Origin: Alphaproteobacteria bacterium 46_93_T64
GTDB taxonomy: Bacteria; Pseudomonadota; Alphaproteobacteria; Sneathiellales; Sneathiellaceae
DNA length: 64,000 bases
Assembly: GCA_002163135.1 (NCBI GenBank)
Contig: MAAN01000034.1
Coordinates: 47,394-111,393, forward strand
Reading direction: 5' to 3'
Below are positions 55,145 to 64,000 of this stretch, piece by piece. The translations under genes were made by a program, and so were the position numbers. The notes under the pieces are model-generated. The model had not been told where the DNA came from, searched no databases, and saw only the letters and a program-made list of their open reading frames with translations. Positions within the stretch are counted from its first letter, which is position 1, and the number at the start of each line of letters is the position of its first letter.

Positions 55145-55876
55145 TTGATCGAAACCAGTTTGAAACAAGCGCTTGAAATAGCACTTGGCTATCCTTATGA
55201 GCGTCCCTCATCATCATTTGTTATCTCCAATGGTACTGTCGAAGAGCTCACCTCATCGTTTGATCATACGAACAGAGTTCCAGTTATTGCTTGCGGCTCA
55301 AACGGAGCTCCTGAACAACTCCTTAGAAAATTCAAAAACAATTCTGAAGAACCTGTAATTGTTACATTTGCAACGCTAACCGATTTTGTTTGCTGCTATT
55401 CAGCACATATTTCCGGTTATGGTGCAATCCCAACGACTTTGGTTCCTATGCTAGGCGTCCAAACAGAATGCCACATCACTTGGTTGACAATAGATCAGTT
55501 AGAAAAAATGCACGAAACCGAAGCTCTGGGGAGAAATTACAGATATTCAAAGCTAGAAAGTATATCTATCAATTGTGAGATCAATGGGCAGTTAAACGCA
55601 GCGTATGCCTATATAGGCATACATGGGAACCTTGTGCATAGTAACGCTCCCGTGGCTCTCTCTGAAATTCCTTTTACTTGTGACCTATCACTTCCACGCC
55701 TGAGCCAACGAGCGTTGCAGGAATTGATGATCGAAAAGCTCTCCTTAAAGATTTCTGTTGAGAAATTCATTCAAGAAAACATTGAAGACACCGACTTGAG
55801 AATACAAAGGGTTCGAGCGCTTGAAAAATTCTCTCAGCCATTTACGTATGCCTGCGAAACCATTTTAGAAAATTGA
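55145..55876 (+). CDS. unrecognised protein, possibly gamma-glutamylcyclotransferase-like
   Basis: 243 residues from TTG 55145 with AAAGGA just upstream. No membrane helix. The segment PVIACGSNGAPEQLLRKF followed by CCYSAHISGYGAIPTTLVP and ITWLTIDQLEKMHETEALG recalls the YGSN motif and the following 'WxLT' and acidic residue of gamma-glutamylcyclotransferase/AIG2-like folds, but this is weak and the second half shows no such pattern. Tightly placed between a response regulator and a flavin protein gene. Confidence 0.6.
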   Translation: MIETSLKQALEIALGYPYERPSSSFVISNGTVEELTSSFDHTNRVPVIACGSNGAPEQLLRKFKNNSEEPVIVTFATLTDFVCCYSAHISGYGAIPTTLVPMLGVQTECHITWLTIDQLEKMHETEALGRNYRYSKLESISINCEINGQLNAAYAYIGIHGNLVHSNAPVALSEIPFTCDLSLPRLSQRALQELMIEKLSLKISVEKFIQENIEDTDLRIQRVRALEKFSQPFTYACETILEN

Positions 55877-55884
55877 GATAAAAA

Positions 55885-56493
55885 ATGTTCATTGAAACAG
55901 AAGAAGACCTTCGCGCGATTTATGGCCATCCAAAAGAAACTGTTGTTAAAAAGATGCTCAATAAGCTGGATCATCATTGTCGCCATTTCATCTCGCTTTC
56001 TCCGTTTCTTGTTATGGCAACATCCAGAATAGACGGCCATGCAGATGCGTCTCCAAAGGGTGACAGGCCCGGCTTTGTTGAAGTTCAAGATGACCGGACA
56101 CTCTTGATCCCAGACCGCATTGGTAATAATATCGCAGATAGCCTTAGCAATATTATTCAAAACCCTGAAATAGGGCTTATTTTTTTTATACCAGGAATTC
56201 GGGAAACTTTACGCGTAAATGGGACCTGCCAGATTAGCGCAGACGAGAAGCTTTTAGACTTTTTCTCGGAACAGGGAAAACCTCCAAGATCTGTGATCTC
56301 TGTTGAGGTTAGAGAAGCCTATATGCATTGTGGCAAGTCCATCATACGGTCCGAACTATGGACGGATGCAAACAAAATCTCTCAAAAAGACTTCCCAACT
56401 TTGGGAAAAATACTTGCAGATCAGATTTCAGAACTAGATGCAGAGAGTACGGACAAAGGGCTGGAAAATTCCTACAAGAACCGTTTATACTAA
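55885..56493 (+). CDS. pyridoxamine 5'-phosphate oxidase-like flavin protein (MSMEG_1061 family)
   Basis: 202 residues with the split-barrel FMN fold: FLVMATSRIDGHADASPKGDRPGFV and LLIPDRIGNNIADSLSNIIQNPEIGLIFFIPG, then LRVNGTCQI and VREAYMHCGKSI. These are hallmarks of the MSMEG_1061-type FMN-dependent PPOX family, whose reaction is not settled. Starts eight bases after the preceding gene. Confidence 0.87.
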   Translation: MFIETEEDLRAIYGHPKETVVKKMLNKLDHHCRHFISLSPFLVMATSRIDGHADASPKGDRPGFVEVQDDRTLLIPDRIGNNIADSLSNIIQNPEIGLIFFIPGIRETLRVNGTCQISADEKLLDFFSEQGKPPRSVISVEVREAYMHCGKSIIRSELWTDANKISQKDFPTLGKILADQISELDAESTDKGLENSYKNRLY

Positions 56494-56504
56494 TCAAAAA
56501 AAAT

Positions 56505-57551
56505 ATGAACACATCTCTGAAATCACTCCTTATCGGCTCGGTTGGCGGGGCTCTTTTCTTCCTCATGGATTTACCTCTAGCTTGGATGATGGGATCTATG
56601 TGCCTGACTACTGTTTTTGCAGTTCGCGGGACAAGCCTTTCTGTAAATCCTACCTTACGTAAAATCATGACCGCTATCCTCGGAATTATGCTGGGCAGTA
56701 GCTTTTCTACAGAAACTCTTGGAAATCTGCTTCAATGGACAAATGGCCTTTTATTGCTTTTAGTGAATATTGTCGCGTCGATGCTGCTCGCCTACATTTT
56801 CTTCAGGAAAGTCGGCGGTTTCGATAGAATTACTGCCTATTTTTCATCTGCGCCTGGTGGCTTCAACGTAATGTATGAAGTCGGAGAAGCCAAAGGTGGC
56901 GACGGACGTCGCATCGCCCTTATTCATGCAGCTCGTGTTCTCTTGCTTGTCATGACGGTCCCCCTTGTCTACCGGTATGGCGTCTCCGTTCAAGGGACTT
57001 CAGAAGAAATATCCTTGTTTGGAAAATGGGAAGAGCTTGAAGGATATGGATGGCTTACCCTTGCTGCTGTCTTGGGGTATTGGTTGGGTTATAAACTCAA
57101 ATTTCCCGCTCATCATTTAATGGGACCGTTGCTCATCGCAGCAGTCTTTGAGCTTTCTGGGCTTACAGATGTTAAGCCTCCTATGATCTTTGTTTATGCA
57201 GCACAGCTTGTTATCGGTACCTCAATCGGGCTCAGGTTCCTTGGTACGACAATACAGGAAATATACAAAGTCATCCTGTTAAGCTGCGGCTCAACAGGCA
57301 TAATGATTGCCCTCGCGACTGCGTTGTCTTTCGTAACATCTGATTACGTGGGCATTAGTATTCCAGGTCTGGTTCTGGCACTCTCGCCAGGTGGTCTAGC
57401 TGAAATGTCCCTTGTGGCGTTGGCGCTCGGTATTGACGTTGCTTTTGTATCAATTATGCACGTTATTCGAATTGCCATAATTATTGCGTTTGTTCCGATG
57501 CTCTATCCCCTATTTTATCGACTTTGGATCAAACGGCGAAAGGTGACTTAA
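56505..57551 (+). CDS. AbrB-family (COG3180) polytopic membrane protein
   Basis: 348 residues with about ten helices in two similar halves; both carry the AbrB duplication pattern, with SAPGGFNVMYEVGEAKGGD in the first and LSPGGLAEMSLVALALG in the second. The family is named for ammonia monooxygenase in databases but the function is unknown. I chose ATG 56505, ten bases after the flavin protein stop; the longer open frame reads through that gene. It overlaps the convergent MATE gene by four bases. Confidence 0.85.
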   Translation: MNTSLKSLLIGSVGGALFFLMDLPLAWMMGSMCLTTVFAVRGTSLSVNPTLRKIMTAILGIMLGSSFSTETLGNLLQWTNGLLLLLVNIVASMLLAYIFFRKVGGFDRITAYFSSAPGGFNVMYEVGEAKGGDGRRIALIHAARVLLLVMTVPLVYRYGVSVQGTSEEISLFGKWEELEGYGWLTLAAVLGYWLGYKLKFPAHHLMGPLLIAAVFELSGLTDVKPPMIFVYAAQLVIGTSIGLRFLGTTIQEIYKVILLSCGSTGIMIALATALSFVTSDYVGISIPGLVLALSPGGLAEMSLVALALGIDVAFVSIMHVIRIAIIIAFVPMLYPLFYRLWIKRRKVT

Positions 57552-58870
57552 GATATCGCCAATCGGCGTACCCGTGGATACACAACTGCGAGCGTCAATC
57601 CGCGAGCTATCATAAAGATAATCATGGCTGCCCATAACCCGTCTGCGCCCCAAATATTTGAGAAAATTTGGATAGAAATAATATAAGCAACAAAGGACAG
57701 GATCATGCCATTTCTCATCTCAGCCGCTCGCATGGCGCCAATAAAAATACCATCCAGTTGGAATGACCATACGGCAAAAACCGGCATCGCTATCAACCAT
57801 GGAAGATAGCCATAAGCCACCGTGCGAACTGCTTCGATACTGGTCAGTGTATTGATCATCATTTCGCCAAAAACAAAATAGAAGACTGAATATAGAAGCG
57901 ATACAGCAACCGCCAATACGGTGCTTGCGCTGACAACCTCATTAAGCCTCTGAGATTGCTTAGCACCAATTGCCTTTCCAACCATACTCTCTGCGGCGTG
58001 AGCAAATCCATCAAGGCCGAAAGACAGGAAGTGCATGAAATTCATGGCAATCGCGACTGCTGCCAATGTTTCTTCGCCCAATTTAGCAGCACTGACCGTG
58101 AAGTAAGCAAAGGCAAAAATCAAAACTATTGTACGAATAAAAATATCGCGATTGACGGACAGGAGCTGCTTCATTTTAGCAAACGATAAGATGTCATTTT
58201 TTATCCACGAGCCACCTAGCTTTTTAAACTCTCGAAGGATCAAATATCCACCTACAAAAATCGCCATATATTCTGCGATTGCAGTTGCAAGTGCTACCCC
58301 GGCTACGCCCATATCCAATCCAATAACAAAAACCAGATCCAGAATAATATTCACGGCATTCATAAAGACCTGCGTCACCAATGCGGCGCGGGTCTTTCCA
58401 AGACCTATGAATGCCCCCAGGAGGCAGTAGTTGGCAAGGGCTGCAGGGGCTCCCCAAATTCTGTAGTTAAAATAATCAGTTGCCCCCTGCCGAACACTGT
58501 CGCTTGTATCAATAAGCTGTAGTGCTATCGCAATAATGGGGGAGTGGAATGTCAGTATTACAACAGCAGCTAGAAAACCAATTATCAGTGCTCTCGCGAG
58601 TGTGGCTCTTATTTCATTTACATCCCCTGCCCCGCTTGCCTGCGAGACAAATCCTGTGGTTCCCATACGAAGAAAACCAAAGCCCCAATATAGAAAGCTG
58701 AAAATCATCGCCCCAATCGCGACTGCACCAAGAAATGCCGGGTTTGGTAAATGCCCAATCACCGCAGTGTCGACCGCTCCTAGAAGGGGGACTGAAAGGT
58801 TGGACAAAATAACAGGCCAAGCTAGGTGAATAACTTCACGATATGATGAGGAACGAGGCGTTAAAGTCAT
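57548..58870 (-). CDS. MATE family efflux transporter (DinF-like)
   Basis: 440 residues, about twelve membrane helices. The MATE pattern is seen at the start (HLAWPVILSNLSVPLLGAVDTAVIGHL) and in the middle repeat near 230-290. Closest by look to the DinF branch. It exports organic cations or drugs by proton or sodium exchange; substrate unknown. Single gene on the minus strand. Confidence 0.9.
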   Translation of the reverse strand: MTLTPRSSSYREVIHLAWPVILSNLSVPLLGAVDTAVIGHLPNPAFLGAVAIGAMIFSFLYWGFGFLRMGTTGFVSQASGAGDVNEIRATLARALIIGFLAAVVILTFHSPIIAIALQLIDTSDSVRQGATDYFNYRIWGAPAALANYCLLGAFIGLGKTRAALVTQVFMNAVNIILDLVFVIGLDMGVAGVALATAIAEYMAIFVGGYLILREFKKLGGSWIKNDILSFAKMKQLLSVNRDIFIRTIVLIFAFAYFTVSAAKLGEETLAAVAIAMNFMHFLSFGLDGFAHAAESMVGKAIGAKQSQRLNEVVSASTVLAVAVSLLYSVFYFVFGEMMINTLTSIEAVRTVAYGYLPWLIAMPVFAVWSFQLDGIFIGAMRAAEMRNGMILSFVAYIISIQIFSNIWGADGLWAAMIIFMIARGLTLAVVYPRVRRLAIS

Positions 58871-59016
58871 TTATGACATGCTACTTTATGGTTTATTTGG
58901 AATTTCTATTTGATTTACGACTATAATGGCCTACTCAACACGGCCATAGTGATATTTGAAATTCTGGTCATTTGTGCATACCTTAATAAGGCGCCCTAAC
59001 AGATCGAGTGGAATTT

Positions 59017-59724
59017 ATGGGAAAAGATCTTGATAAAGAAAATGAAAAAACATCTCAGGGAGATGTCGACGCATTTTTGAAAAAAGTTAGCCTGACTCCA
59101 AAGCAAAATGCAGGTTCCTCCAGCGGGCGCCTTATTTTTGCAATGGATGCAACCGCCAGCAGGCAACCAACGTGGGATAATGCTTGTCATATTCAACGCG
59201 AAATGTTTGACGAAACGTCTTCAATCGGTAGCCTATCTCTCCAAATAGCTTTTTTTCGAGGTTTCGGTGAATTTAAGGCCACGCCATGGACAACAAACAG
59301 CAACGCACTAACAGGACCTATGTCGCGTGTAAATTGCCTAGGCGGTCATACGCAAATCGAAAAAATTTTAAAACATACCTTACAACAAGCAGAAAACAAA
59401 TCTGTTAACGCGTTGGTTTATGTTGGTGATTGCGTGGAAGAAAATGCTGACACATTATGCCACTTGGCTGGGCAAATGGGCGTTCAAGGGATTCCAGCAT
59501 TTGTTTTTCAAGAAGGCTATGATCCAACCGCAGAAAATTGCTTTCGGCAAATCGCTAAACTGAGCGGCGGAGCATTTTTCAGATTTGACGCCAATAGTGC
59601 ATCTACGCTTAAGACTCTCTTAAAAGCAGTTGCTATTTATGCTGTAGGAGGGCAAAAAGCCTTAGAAAAATATGGAAAAAAAATGGGCGGAGAAACGTTA
59701 CGTTTGTCGCGTCAAATAAGGTAG
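59017..59724 (+). CDS. VWA-like protein with metal-ion-dependent adhesion motif
   Basis: 235 residues from ATG 59017 (GTG 59008 would add three). No signal peptide or membrane helix, so cytoplasmic. The segment LIFAMDATASRQPTWD holds D44-T46-S48, a DxTxS variant of the VWA metal motif, and GDCVEE later resembles the second metal-binding loop. Function unknown. It lies 11 bases before a membrane J-domain gene, and the pair looks like one unit. Confidence 0.72.
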   Translation: MGKDLDKENEKTSQGDVDAFLKKVSLTPKQNAGSSSGRLIFAMDATASRQPTWDNACHIQREMFDETSSIGSLSLQIAFFRGFGEFKATPWTTNSNALTGPMSRVNCLGGHTQIEKILKHTLQQAENKSVNALVYVGDCVEENADTLCHLAGQMGVQGIPAFVFQEGYDPTAENCFRQIAKLSGGAFFRFDANSASTLKTLLKAVAIYAVGGQKALEKYGKKMGGETLRLSRQIR

Positions 59725-59735
59725 CGTTAAATAAA

Positions 59736-60419
59736 ATGCTGGGATACTTCATTGTTGGGATTGCTCTACTTCTTGCCTTGTTAATCGGAGGAAACGCACT
59801 TGTAAATGCGCGGCCAGAAAAAATTGTCCGTGCCTTTAGAATAGCTGCGCTAATATCACTTGGTATTGCCACCGTATTCTTCGCAATTACTGGGCGAATG
59901 CAAATTGCCTCTGGTTTAGTATTTCTTGCTTTATTCTTCATCAGAAACAAACCACTTTTCAGCAATCGAAATACAAGTAGTGGACAGACCTCTGATGTTC
60001 AGACGGATTGGCTACATGCCACCTTGGATCATGACACAGGTGATATGGATGCTCTGATTTTAAAAGGTGATTTTGAAGGAAAGAACTTGTCCCATTTATC
60101 ACGGGCAGAACTTCAGAATCTATACGCTGATTTATCTCGCGACCAGCAAAGCTCTTCCATTGTTGAAACCTATATTGCCCGTAACTTTCCGGATGAGGAT
60201 CCGTCGGATGAACATTCTGAAGAAACACGGCACTCAAACCCGGCTGGGATGAGCATGGCTGAAGCCTATGAAATCCTGGAGTTAAAACCTGACGCAACAA
60301 TTTCTGATATAAAGTCGGCTCACAGGCGATTAATTAAAAAATTTCATCCCGATCATGATGGATCCGCCTATATGGCTGCCAAAATTAACCTCGCAAAAGA
60401 CATTCTGACGAAAACATAA
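59736..60419 (+). CDS. membrane-anchored J-domain protein
   Basis: 227 residues. Two N-terminal transmembrane helices (about 3-23 and 34-70), a soluble linker and a C-terminal J domain with the HPD motif in KKFHPDHDGSAYMAAKINLAKDIL. The J domain at the extreme C-terminus is the arrangement of the DnaJ-like membrane proteins of alphaproteobacteria. It would recruit DnaK to the inner face of the membrane. Confidence 0.87.
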   Translation: MLGYFIVGIALLLALLIGGNALVNARPEKIVRAFRIAALISLGIATVFFAITGRMQIASGLVFLALFFIRNKPLFSNRNTSSGQTSDVQTDWLHATLDHDTGDMDALILKGDFEGKNLSHLSRAELQNLYADLSRDQQSSSIVETYIARNFPDEDPSDEHSEETRHSNPAGMSMAEAYEILELKPDATISDIKSAHRRLIKKFHPDHDGSAYMAAKINLAKDILTKT

Positions 60420-60490
60420 TAAAACAGCCCTTGAATAGGGTTAATACCAATGCAATAAACTAATATCTAATAAAGAAGAGGGGTAGTCTG

Positions 60491-61372
60491 ATGCTACAGA
60501 AAGTTCGCAAGGCAGTTTTTCCTGTGGGGGGATTGGGGACTCGCTTTCTTCCAGCGACCAAAGCCATGCCAAAGGAAATGCTTCCCGTAGTTGACAAGCC
60601 GCTTATTCAATATGCCGTCGAGGAAGCCCGAGATGCGGGCATCGAAGAGTTTATCTTTGTCACAGGACGTGGAAAAGTACCGATCGAAGATCATTTCGAC
60701 AGATCCTTTGAGTTAGAAAACACACTAAAGGAAAGAGGCAAGCTAGATGCCCTCGAAGCTTTAACCCAACAATTACCAGGAACCGGAACCGTCGCCTATA
60801 TCCGCCAACGTGAACCGCTGGGACTTGGTCATGCTGTTTGGTGTGCAAAACGATATATCGGCAATGAGCCTTTTGCCGTCATTCTCGCTGATGATTTGAT
60901 CCTGAGTGAAAAACCTTGCTTGAGCCAAATGATCAGTGCCCGAGAAGATCTTGGCGGCGGCAACATTCTTGCCACCATGGAAGTTCCGAACGAACACACG
61001 TCAAGATACGGTATTGTTAAACCGGGATTTGATGATGGCAGCAGAGTTGAAATTAAAGATCTTGTCGAGAAACCGGATCCAAAAAATGCACCCTCAAATC
61101 TCGCTGTTATCGGAAGGTATATTTTGGAACCTACTGTTTTCGACTTGCTTGAAAATCAAGCCCGCGGCGCAGGGAACGAAATTCAACTCACCGATGCTCT
61201 ATCATCATTGTTAAAAACAAGTCCCTTTTATGGTTTGCGTTTCGATGGAACAAGGTTTGATTGCGGTGATAAAATAGGCTTTTTGAAAGCAAACATTGCC
61301 TTTGCCCTTAATCGAAGTGATATGAACAGGGAAGTCGCGGATTTTATCCGCGATTTCGCGGCAGATCTTTAA
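60491..61372 (+). CDS. galU: UTP-glucose-1-phosphate uridylyltransferase
   Basis: 293 residues. Makes UDP-glucose from UTP and glucose-1-phosphate. The nucleotide motif FPVGGLGTRFLPATKAMPKEMLP, VEEARDAGIEEFIFVTGRGK, ILADDLI and VEKPDPKNAPSNLAVIGRY are all typical of GalU. Preceded by AAGAGGGG. First of three co-directional sugar nucleotide genes. Confidence 0.96.
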   Translation: MLQKVRKAVFPVGGLGTRFLPATKAMPKEMLPVVDKPLIQYAVEEARDAGIEEFIFVTGRGKVPIEDHFDRSFELENTLKERGKLDALEALTQQLPGTGTVAYIRQREPLGLGHAVWCAKRYIGNEPFAVILADDLILSEKPCLSQMISAREDLGGGNILATMEVPNEHTSRYGIVKPGFDDGSRVEIKDLVEKPDPKNAPSNLAVIGRYILEPTVFDLLENQARGAGNEIQLTDALSSLLKTSPFYGLRFDGTRFDCGDKIGFLKANIAFALNRSDMNREVADFIRDFAADL

Positions 61373-61399
61373 AACCTAAGTTTAACACGGGAATTTCGC

Positions 61400-62749
61400 A
61401 TGCGTATTGCTATAATTGGTACTGGCTATGTTGGGCTCGTAACTGGCGCCTGTTTTTCAGAGTTCGGCCATGAAGTGATTTGTGTCGACAAAAACGAAAA
61501 AAAAATCTTGGAGTTGAACACTGGCGGCATTCCCATATTTGAGCCAGGGCTAGCCACTATGGTCGCCAAAAATGTTCAAGCAGGCCGCCTTTCATTTCAA
61601 ACCAATTTAAAATCAGCCGTAGAGTCAGCAGATGCTGTTTTTATAGGTGTAGGCACACCTAGCCGGCGCGGCGACGGCCAAGCAGATCTGACCTTTGTCT
61701 ATGAGGCAGCTGAGGAAATTGGAACAGCTATTTCCAAATATACAGTTGTCGTCACTAAATCTACAGTTCCGGTCGGTACAGGCAGAGAAGTTGCCGCACG
61801 AATAAGAAAGAACTGTTCTACTGAGTTATTCGATGTCGTATCGAACCCGGAATTTTTACGTGAAGGCGCTGCTATTGAGGACTTCATGCGCCCAGATCGT
61901 GTGATTGTCGGCACACAATCTGCTCAAGCGAAGAAGGTTATGGAGGCAATTTACCGGCCGCTTTCATTAATACAAACCCCCATTCTATTTACGTCACTGG
62001 AAAGCGCAGAACTTACAAAATATGCTGGAAATGCATTTCTCGCGACGAAAATAACGTTCATAAACGAAATAGCAGACCTCTGTGAAAAAGTTGGCGCTGA
62101 TGTTCATGACGTTGCTAAGGGCATCGGGCTTGATGGGCGCATTGGCCGAAAATTCTTACATGCAGGCCCTGGTTTTGGAGGGTCTTGCTTTCCAAAAGAC
62201 ACACGGGCTCTGTACCGCACATCTGTTCAAGAAGGGGCTCCTGTTCGAATTGTCGAAGCCGTAATTAATATAAATGAAAAGCGAAAGCACGACATGGCCC
62301 GAAAAGTCGTCTCCGCTTGTGGCGGCTCAGTTGAGGGCAAAAAAATTGCGGTCCTTGGGCTCACCTTTAAGCCTAACACAGATGACATGCGAGAAAGCCC
62401 CAGTCTGGATATTATACCAACCCTCCTCAGCGGTGGGGCGAAAATATACGCCTACGATCCGGAAGGTATGCCAGAAGCTAAAAAACTTTTAGAGAACACT
62501 AATTTTTGCTCAAACGCTTATGAGCCTTTAGAAGACGCTGACGCTGTCGTTATCATCACCGAATGGAATGAATTTCGGGCACTCGATCTGAACCGAGTTA
62601 AAGAAATTATGAAAACGCCTGTCATGGTAGACCTTAGAAATATTTATGAGCCAGATGAAATGGCGAAGCACGGTTTTTATTATCATTGCGTAGGTCGCCC
62701 ACAAACAAACACCTCTTCAAACAAACCGGAGATCCTGAAAAATGCTTGA
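61400..62749 (+). CDS. ugd: UDP-glucose 6-dehydrogenase
   Basis: 449 residues. Oxidises UDP-glucose to UDP-glucuronate with two NAD. Rossmann opening IAIIGTGYVGLVTG, the STVPVGTG segment, NPEFLREG, the catalytic cysteine C263 in GFGGSCFPKDTRAL and GLTFKPNTDDMRESPS are present. It supplies glucuronic acid for exopolysaccharide, lipid A or capsule. Begins 27 bases after galU; the next gene overlaps its end by eight bases. Confidence 0.96.
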   Translation: MRIAIIGTGYVGLVTGACFSEFGHEVICVDKNEKKILELNTGGIPIFEPGLATMVAKNVQAGRLSFQTNLKSAVESADAVFIGVGTPSRRGDGQADLTFVYEAAEEIGTAISKYTVVVTKSTVPVGTGREVAARIRKNCSTELFDVVSNPEFLREGAAIEDFMRPDRVIVGTQSAQAKKVMEAIYRPLSLIQTPILFTSLESAELTKYAGNAFLATKITFINEIADLCEKVGADVHDVAKGIGLDGRIGRKFLHAGPGFGGSCFPKDTRALYRTSVQEGAPVRIVEAVININEKRKHDMARKVVSACGGSVEGKKIAVLGLTFKPNTDDMRESPSLDIIPTLLSGGAKIYAYDPEGMPEAKKLLENTNFCSNAYEPLEDADAVVIITEWNEFRALDLNRVKEIMKTPVMVDLRNIYEPDEMAKHGFYYHCVGRPQTNTSSNKPEILKNA

Positions 62750-64000
62750 GTTAAACCATACGTTTCACCCGAGCATTTTACGAGAATATGATATCCGGGG
62801 CATTGTTGGTGACACACTTTTTCCAAAAGATGCAGAAGCAATCGGTCAGGCCTTCGGAACACTAATGCGTCTGAATGGCGATCACACCGTCACAGTTGGA
62901 TATGATGGCAGATCTACCTCCCCTGATTTAGAAAAAGCCTTAATTTCTGGATTGGCATCAACTGGCGTTGACGTTATTCGTATTGGAATGGGCCCGAGCC
63001 CGATGCTCTATTACTCCACGTACGAGCAAGATACTGGTAACGGCATAATGATTACCGGTTCTCACAACCCACCTGATCATAATGGCTTTAAAATGATCCT
63101 GAACAAAAAACCGTTTTTTGGTCAGGACATCCAAAAACTCGGAGAACGCTGCCGCGACGGTGACTACACTATTGGGAAAGGTACCGTTTCAGACCACCCG
63201 ATGATGGAGAAATATGTCGCTCGCCTGTTGGAAGATTATGAAAGCACCAAAGATCAGGTTGTTATATGGGATTGCGGAAATGGGGTTACTGGGGAGGCCA
63301 TGCGGAAAGTTGCCAGTCAACTGTCGGGTCGGCACGTTCTCATGTTTGATGAAAATGACAGCAGTTTCCCAAATCATCACCCGGATCCAACAGTCGCCGA
63401 AAATCTCGCTGACCTTATTCAGGCCGTAAAAGGCATTGAAGCCGACGTGGGTATCGCATTTGATGGTGATGGTGACCGCATTGGCGTAGTCGACAGTCGA
63501 GGGAATATTATTTGGGGAGATCAACTGCTTGCCATACTTTCCCGTGAAATTCTACAGGAACATCCGGGCGCTTCGATCATAGCCGATGTCAAGGCCAGCA
63601 AAGTGCTATTTGACGAGATTGCGAACCTAGGCGGTAAACCTGTCATGTGGAAGACGGGACATTCACTCATCAAAACGAAAATGGCTGAGTTATCGTCCCC
63701 TCTTGCCGGAGAAATGAGCGGACATATCTTCTATAATGATCATTTTTACGGATATGATGATGCCATCTATGTTGGCCTACGCCTCCTGAATTTACTTGGT
63801 AAATCGGAGCAAACACTCGACGAAATGTTTGACGCTCTACCAAGCGCCATAAATACACCGGAAATGCGGTTCGCCTGCCCCGATGAAGAAAAATTTGATG
63901 CCGTCCTCAGAACTCAGGAGTTACTCCGTAATAAAGGAGCTGATTACTCGGACATCGACGGCGTACGGGTGACCGTAGCGGGGGGCTGGTGGCTTCTTAG
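62742..64000 (+). CDS. phosphomannomutase/phosphoglucomutase, 3' end missing
   Basis: 419 complete codons are visible and no stop is reached, so the gene runs beyond the window. ATG 62742 overlaps the ugd stop and follows GGAGA at a good distance. The alpha-D-phosphohexomutase family opening ILREYDIRGIVG, the phosphoserine S107 in TGSHNPPDHNGFK, the metal loop FDGDGDRIGVVD and the sugar-binding GEMSGHIFY are present. The last visible residues (WWLLR) lead into the phosphate-binding domain. It interconverts the 1- and 6-phosphates of glucose or mannose and so feeds galU. Confidence 0.93.
   Translation, partial: MLELNHTFHPSILREYDIRGIVGDTLFPKDAEAIGQAFGTLMRLNGDHTVTVGYDGRSTSPDLEKALISGLASTGVDVIRIGMGPSPMLYYSTYEQDTGNGIMITGSHNPPDHNGFKMILNKKPFFGQDIQKLGERCRDGDYTIGKGTVSDHPMMEKYVARLLEDYESTKDQVVIWDCGNGVTGEAMRKVASQLSGRHVLMFDENDSSFPNHHPDPTVAENLADLIQAVKGIEADVGIAFDGDGDRIGVVDSRGNIIWGDQLLAILSREILQEHPGASIIADVKASKVLFDEIANLGGKPVMWKTGHSLIKTKMAELSSPLAGEMSGHIFYNDHFYGYDDAIYVGLRLLNLLGKSEQTLDEMFDALPSAINTPEMRFACPDEEKFDAVLRTQELLRNKGADYSDIDGVRVTVAGGWWLL

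Noticed and set aside
1..64000. tRNA, rRNA, CRISPR arrays, insertion sequences, prophage or attachment sites
   Set aside because: None was seen: no clover-leaf-like sequence with CCA-type ends, no regularly spaced repeats, and no transposase, integrase or phage gene among the reading frames.

Overview
The window reads as a chromosomal segment of a free-living, probably marine, alphaproteobacterium of moderate GC content. The evidence is the gene content and order: a DivK/PleD pair, an EipB (DUF1849) envelope protein, DUF3572, DUF983, a polymerase IV with an N-terminal zinc ribbon, the gatCAB/ruvX divergent pair, recO-parC, clpS-clpA next to a phasin, and a pyrB-pyrC-plsY-dprA-topA-rnr-DUF983-Nudix run. 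A Sneathiella/Kiloniella-like or other Rhodospirillales-type host is my inference; no rRNA, tRNA, phage, insertion sequence or CRISPR array was seen. Almost all the DNA is coding and genes lie in short, tightly packed operons.

Layout. 1-1.7 kb: end of a TRAP large permease. 1.8-6.5 kb (minus): recO, parC and an acyl-CoA ligase. 6.6-9.0 kb: a small orphan gene and a chemoreceptor with six membrane segments plus its partner. 9.2-12.4 kb (minus): gatCAB. 12.5-14.5 kb: ruvX and a PAS-PAS histidine kinase with an FNR/FixK-type box upstream. 14.8-27.3 kb (plus): pyrB, a degenerate dihydroorotase, plsY, dprA, topA, rnr, DUF983, two Nudix hydrolases, an MFS carrier and rpmG. 27.5-29.2 kb (minus): divK-pleD. 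29.4-32.6 kb: DUF3572, a HAD protein, a ROK sugar kinase and dinB. 32.6-35.7 kb (minus): M48 protease, DUF898 and EipB. 36-38 kb: a diguanylate cyclase behind a textbook sigma-54 promoter, and a class III adenylate cyclase, tail to tail. 38.3-42.2 kb: aldehyde dehydrogenase, RidA, GDPD and a FemAB/GNAT-like protein. 42.3-43.4 kb: a ferritin-like diiron protein behind a 16-bp perfect palindrome. 43.5-47.1 kb (minus): clpS-clpA and a phasin. 47.5-48.8 kb: a penicillin-binding carboxypeptidase with a SPOR domain. 48.8-52.7 kb: a sulfide/persulfide module (Blh, BigR, SulP, two YeeE/YedE halves). 52.7-54.5 kb: psuG and an SDR enzyme followed by a very long hairpin. 54.7-58.9 kb: lone response regulator, an unrecognised protein, a flavin protein, an AbrB-type membrane protein and a MATE exporter. 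59-64 kb: a VWA-like protein, a membrane J-domain protein, and galU-ugd-phosphohexomutase for UDP-sugar supply (last gene cut by the window edge).

Working together: several loci deal with second messengers and cell-cycle signalling (DivK, PleD, a further GGDEF protein, adenylate cyclase). Others serve envelope and storage functions (EipB, DacC, phasin, galU-ugd) and sulfur stress. The most interesting items are regulatory: the sigma-54/inverted-repeat pair upstream of the diguanylate cyclase, the BigR operon whose two cysteines keep the known spacing, the FNR box between the kinase and pyrB, TGC/GCA motifs around the phasin promoter, and the palindrome upstream of the diiron protein. The dihydroorotase beside pyrB has lost key metal ligands. 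I found no clearly new defence or mobile system.
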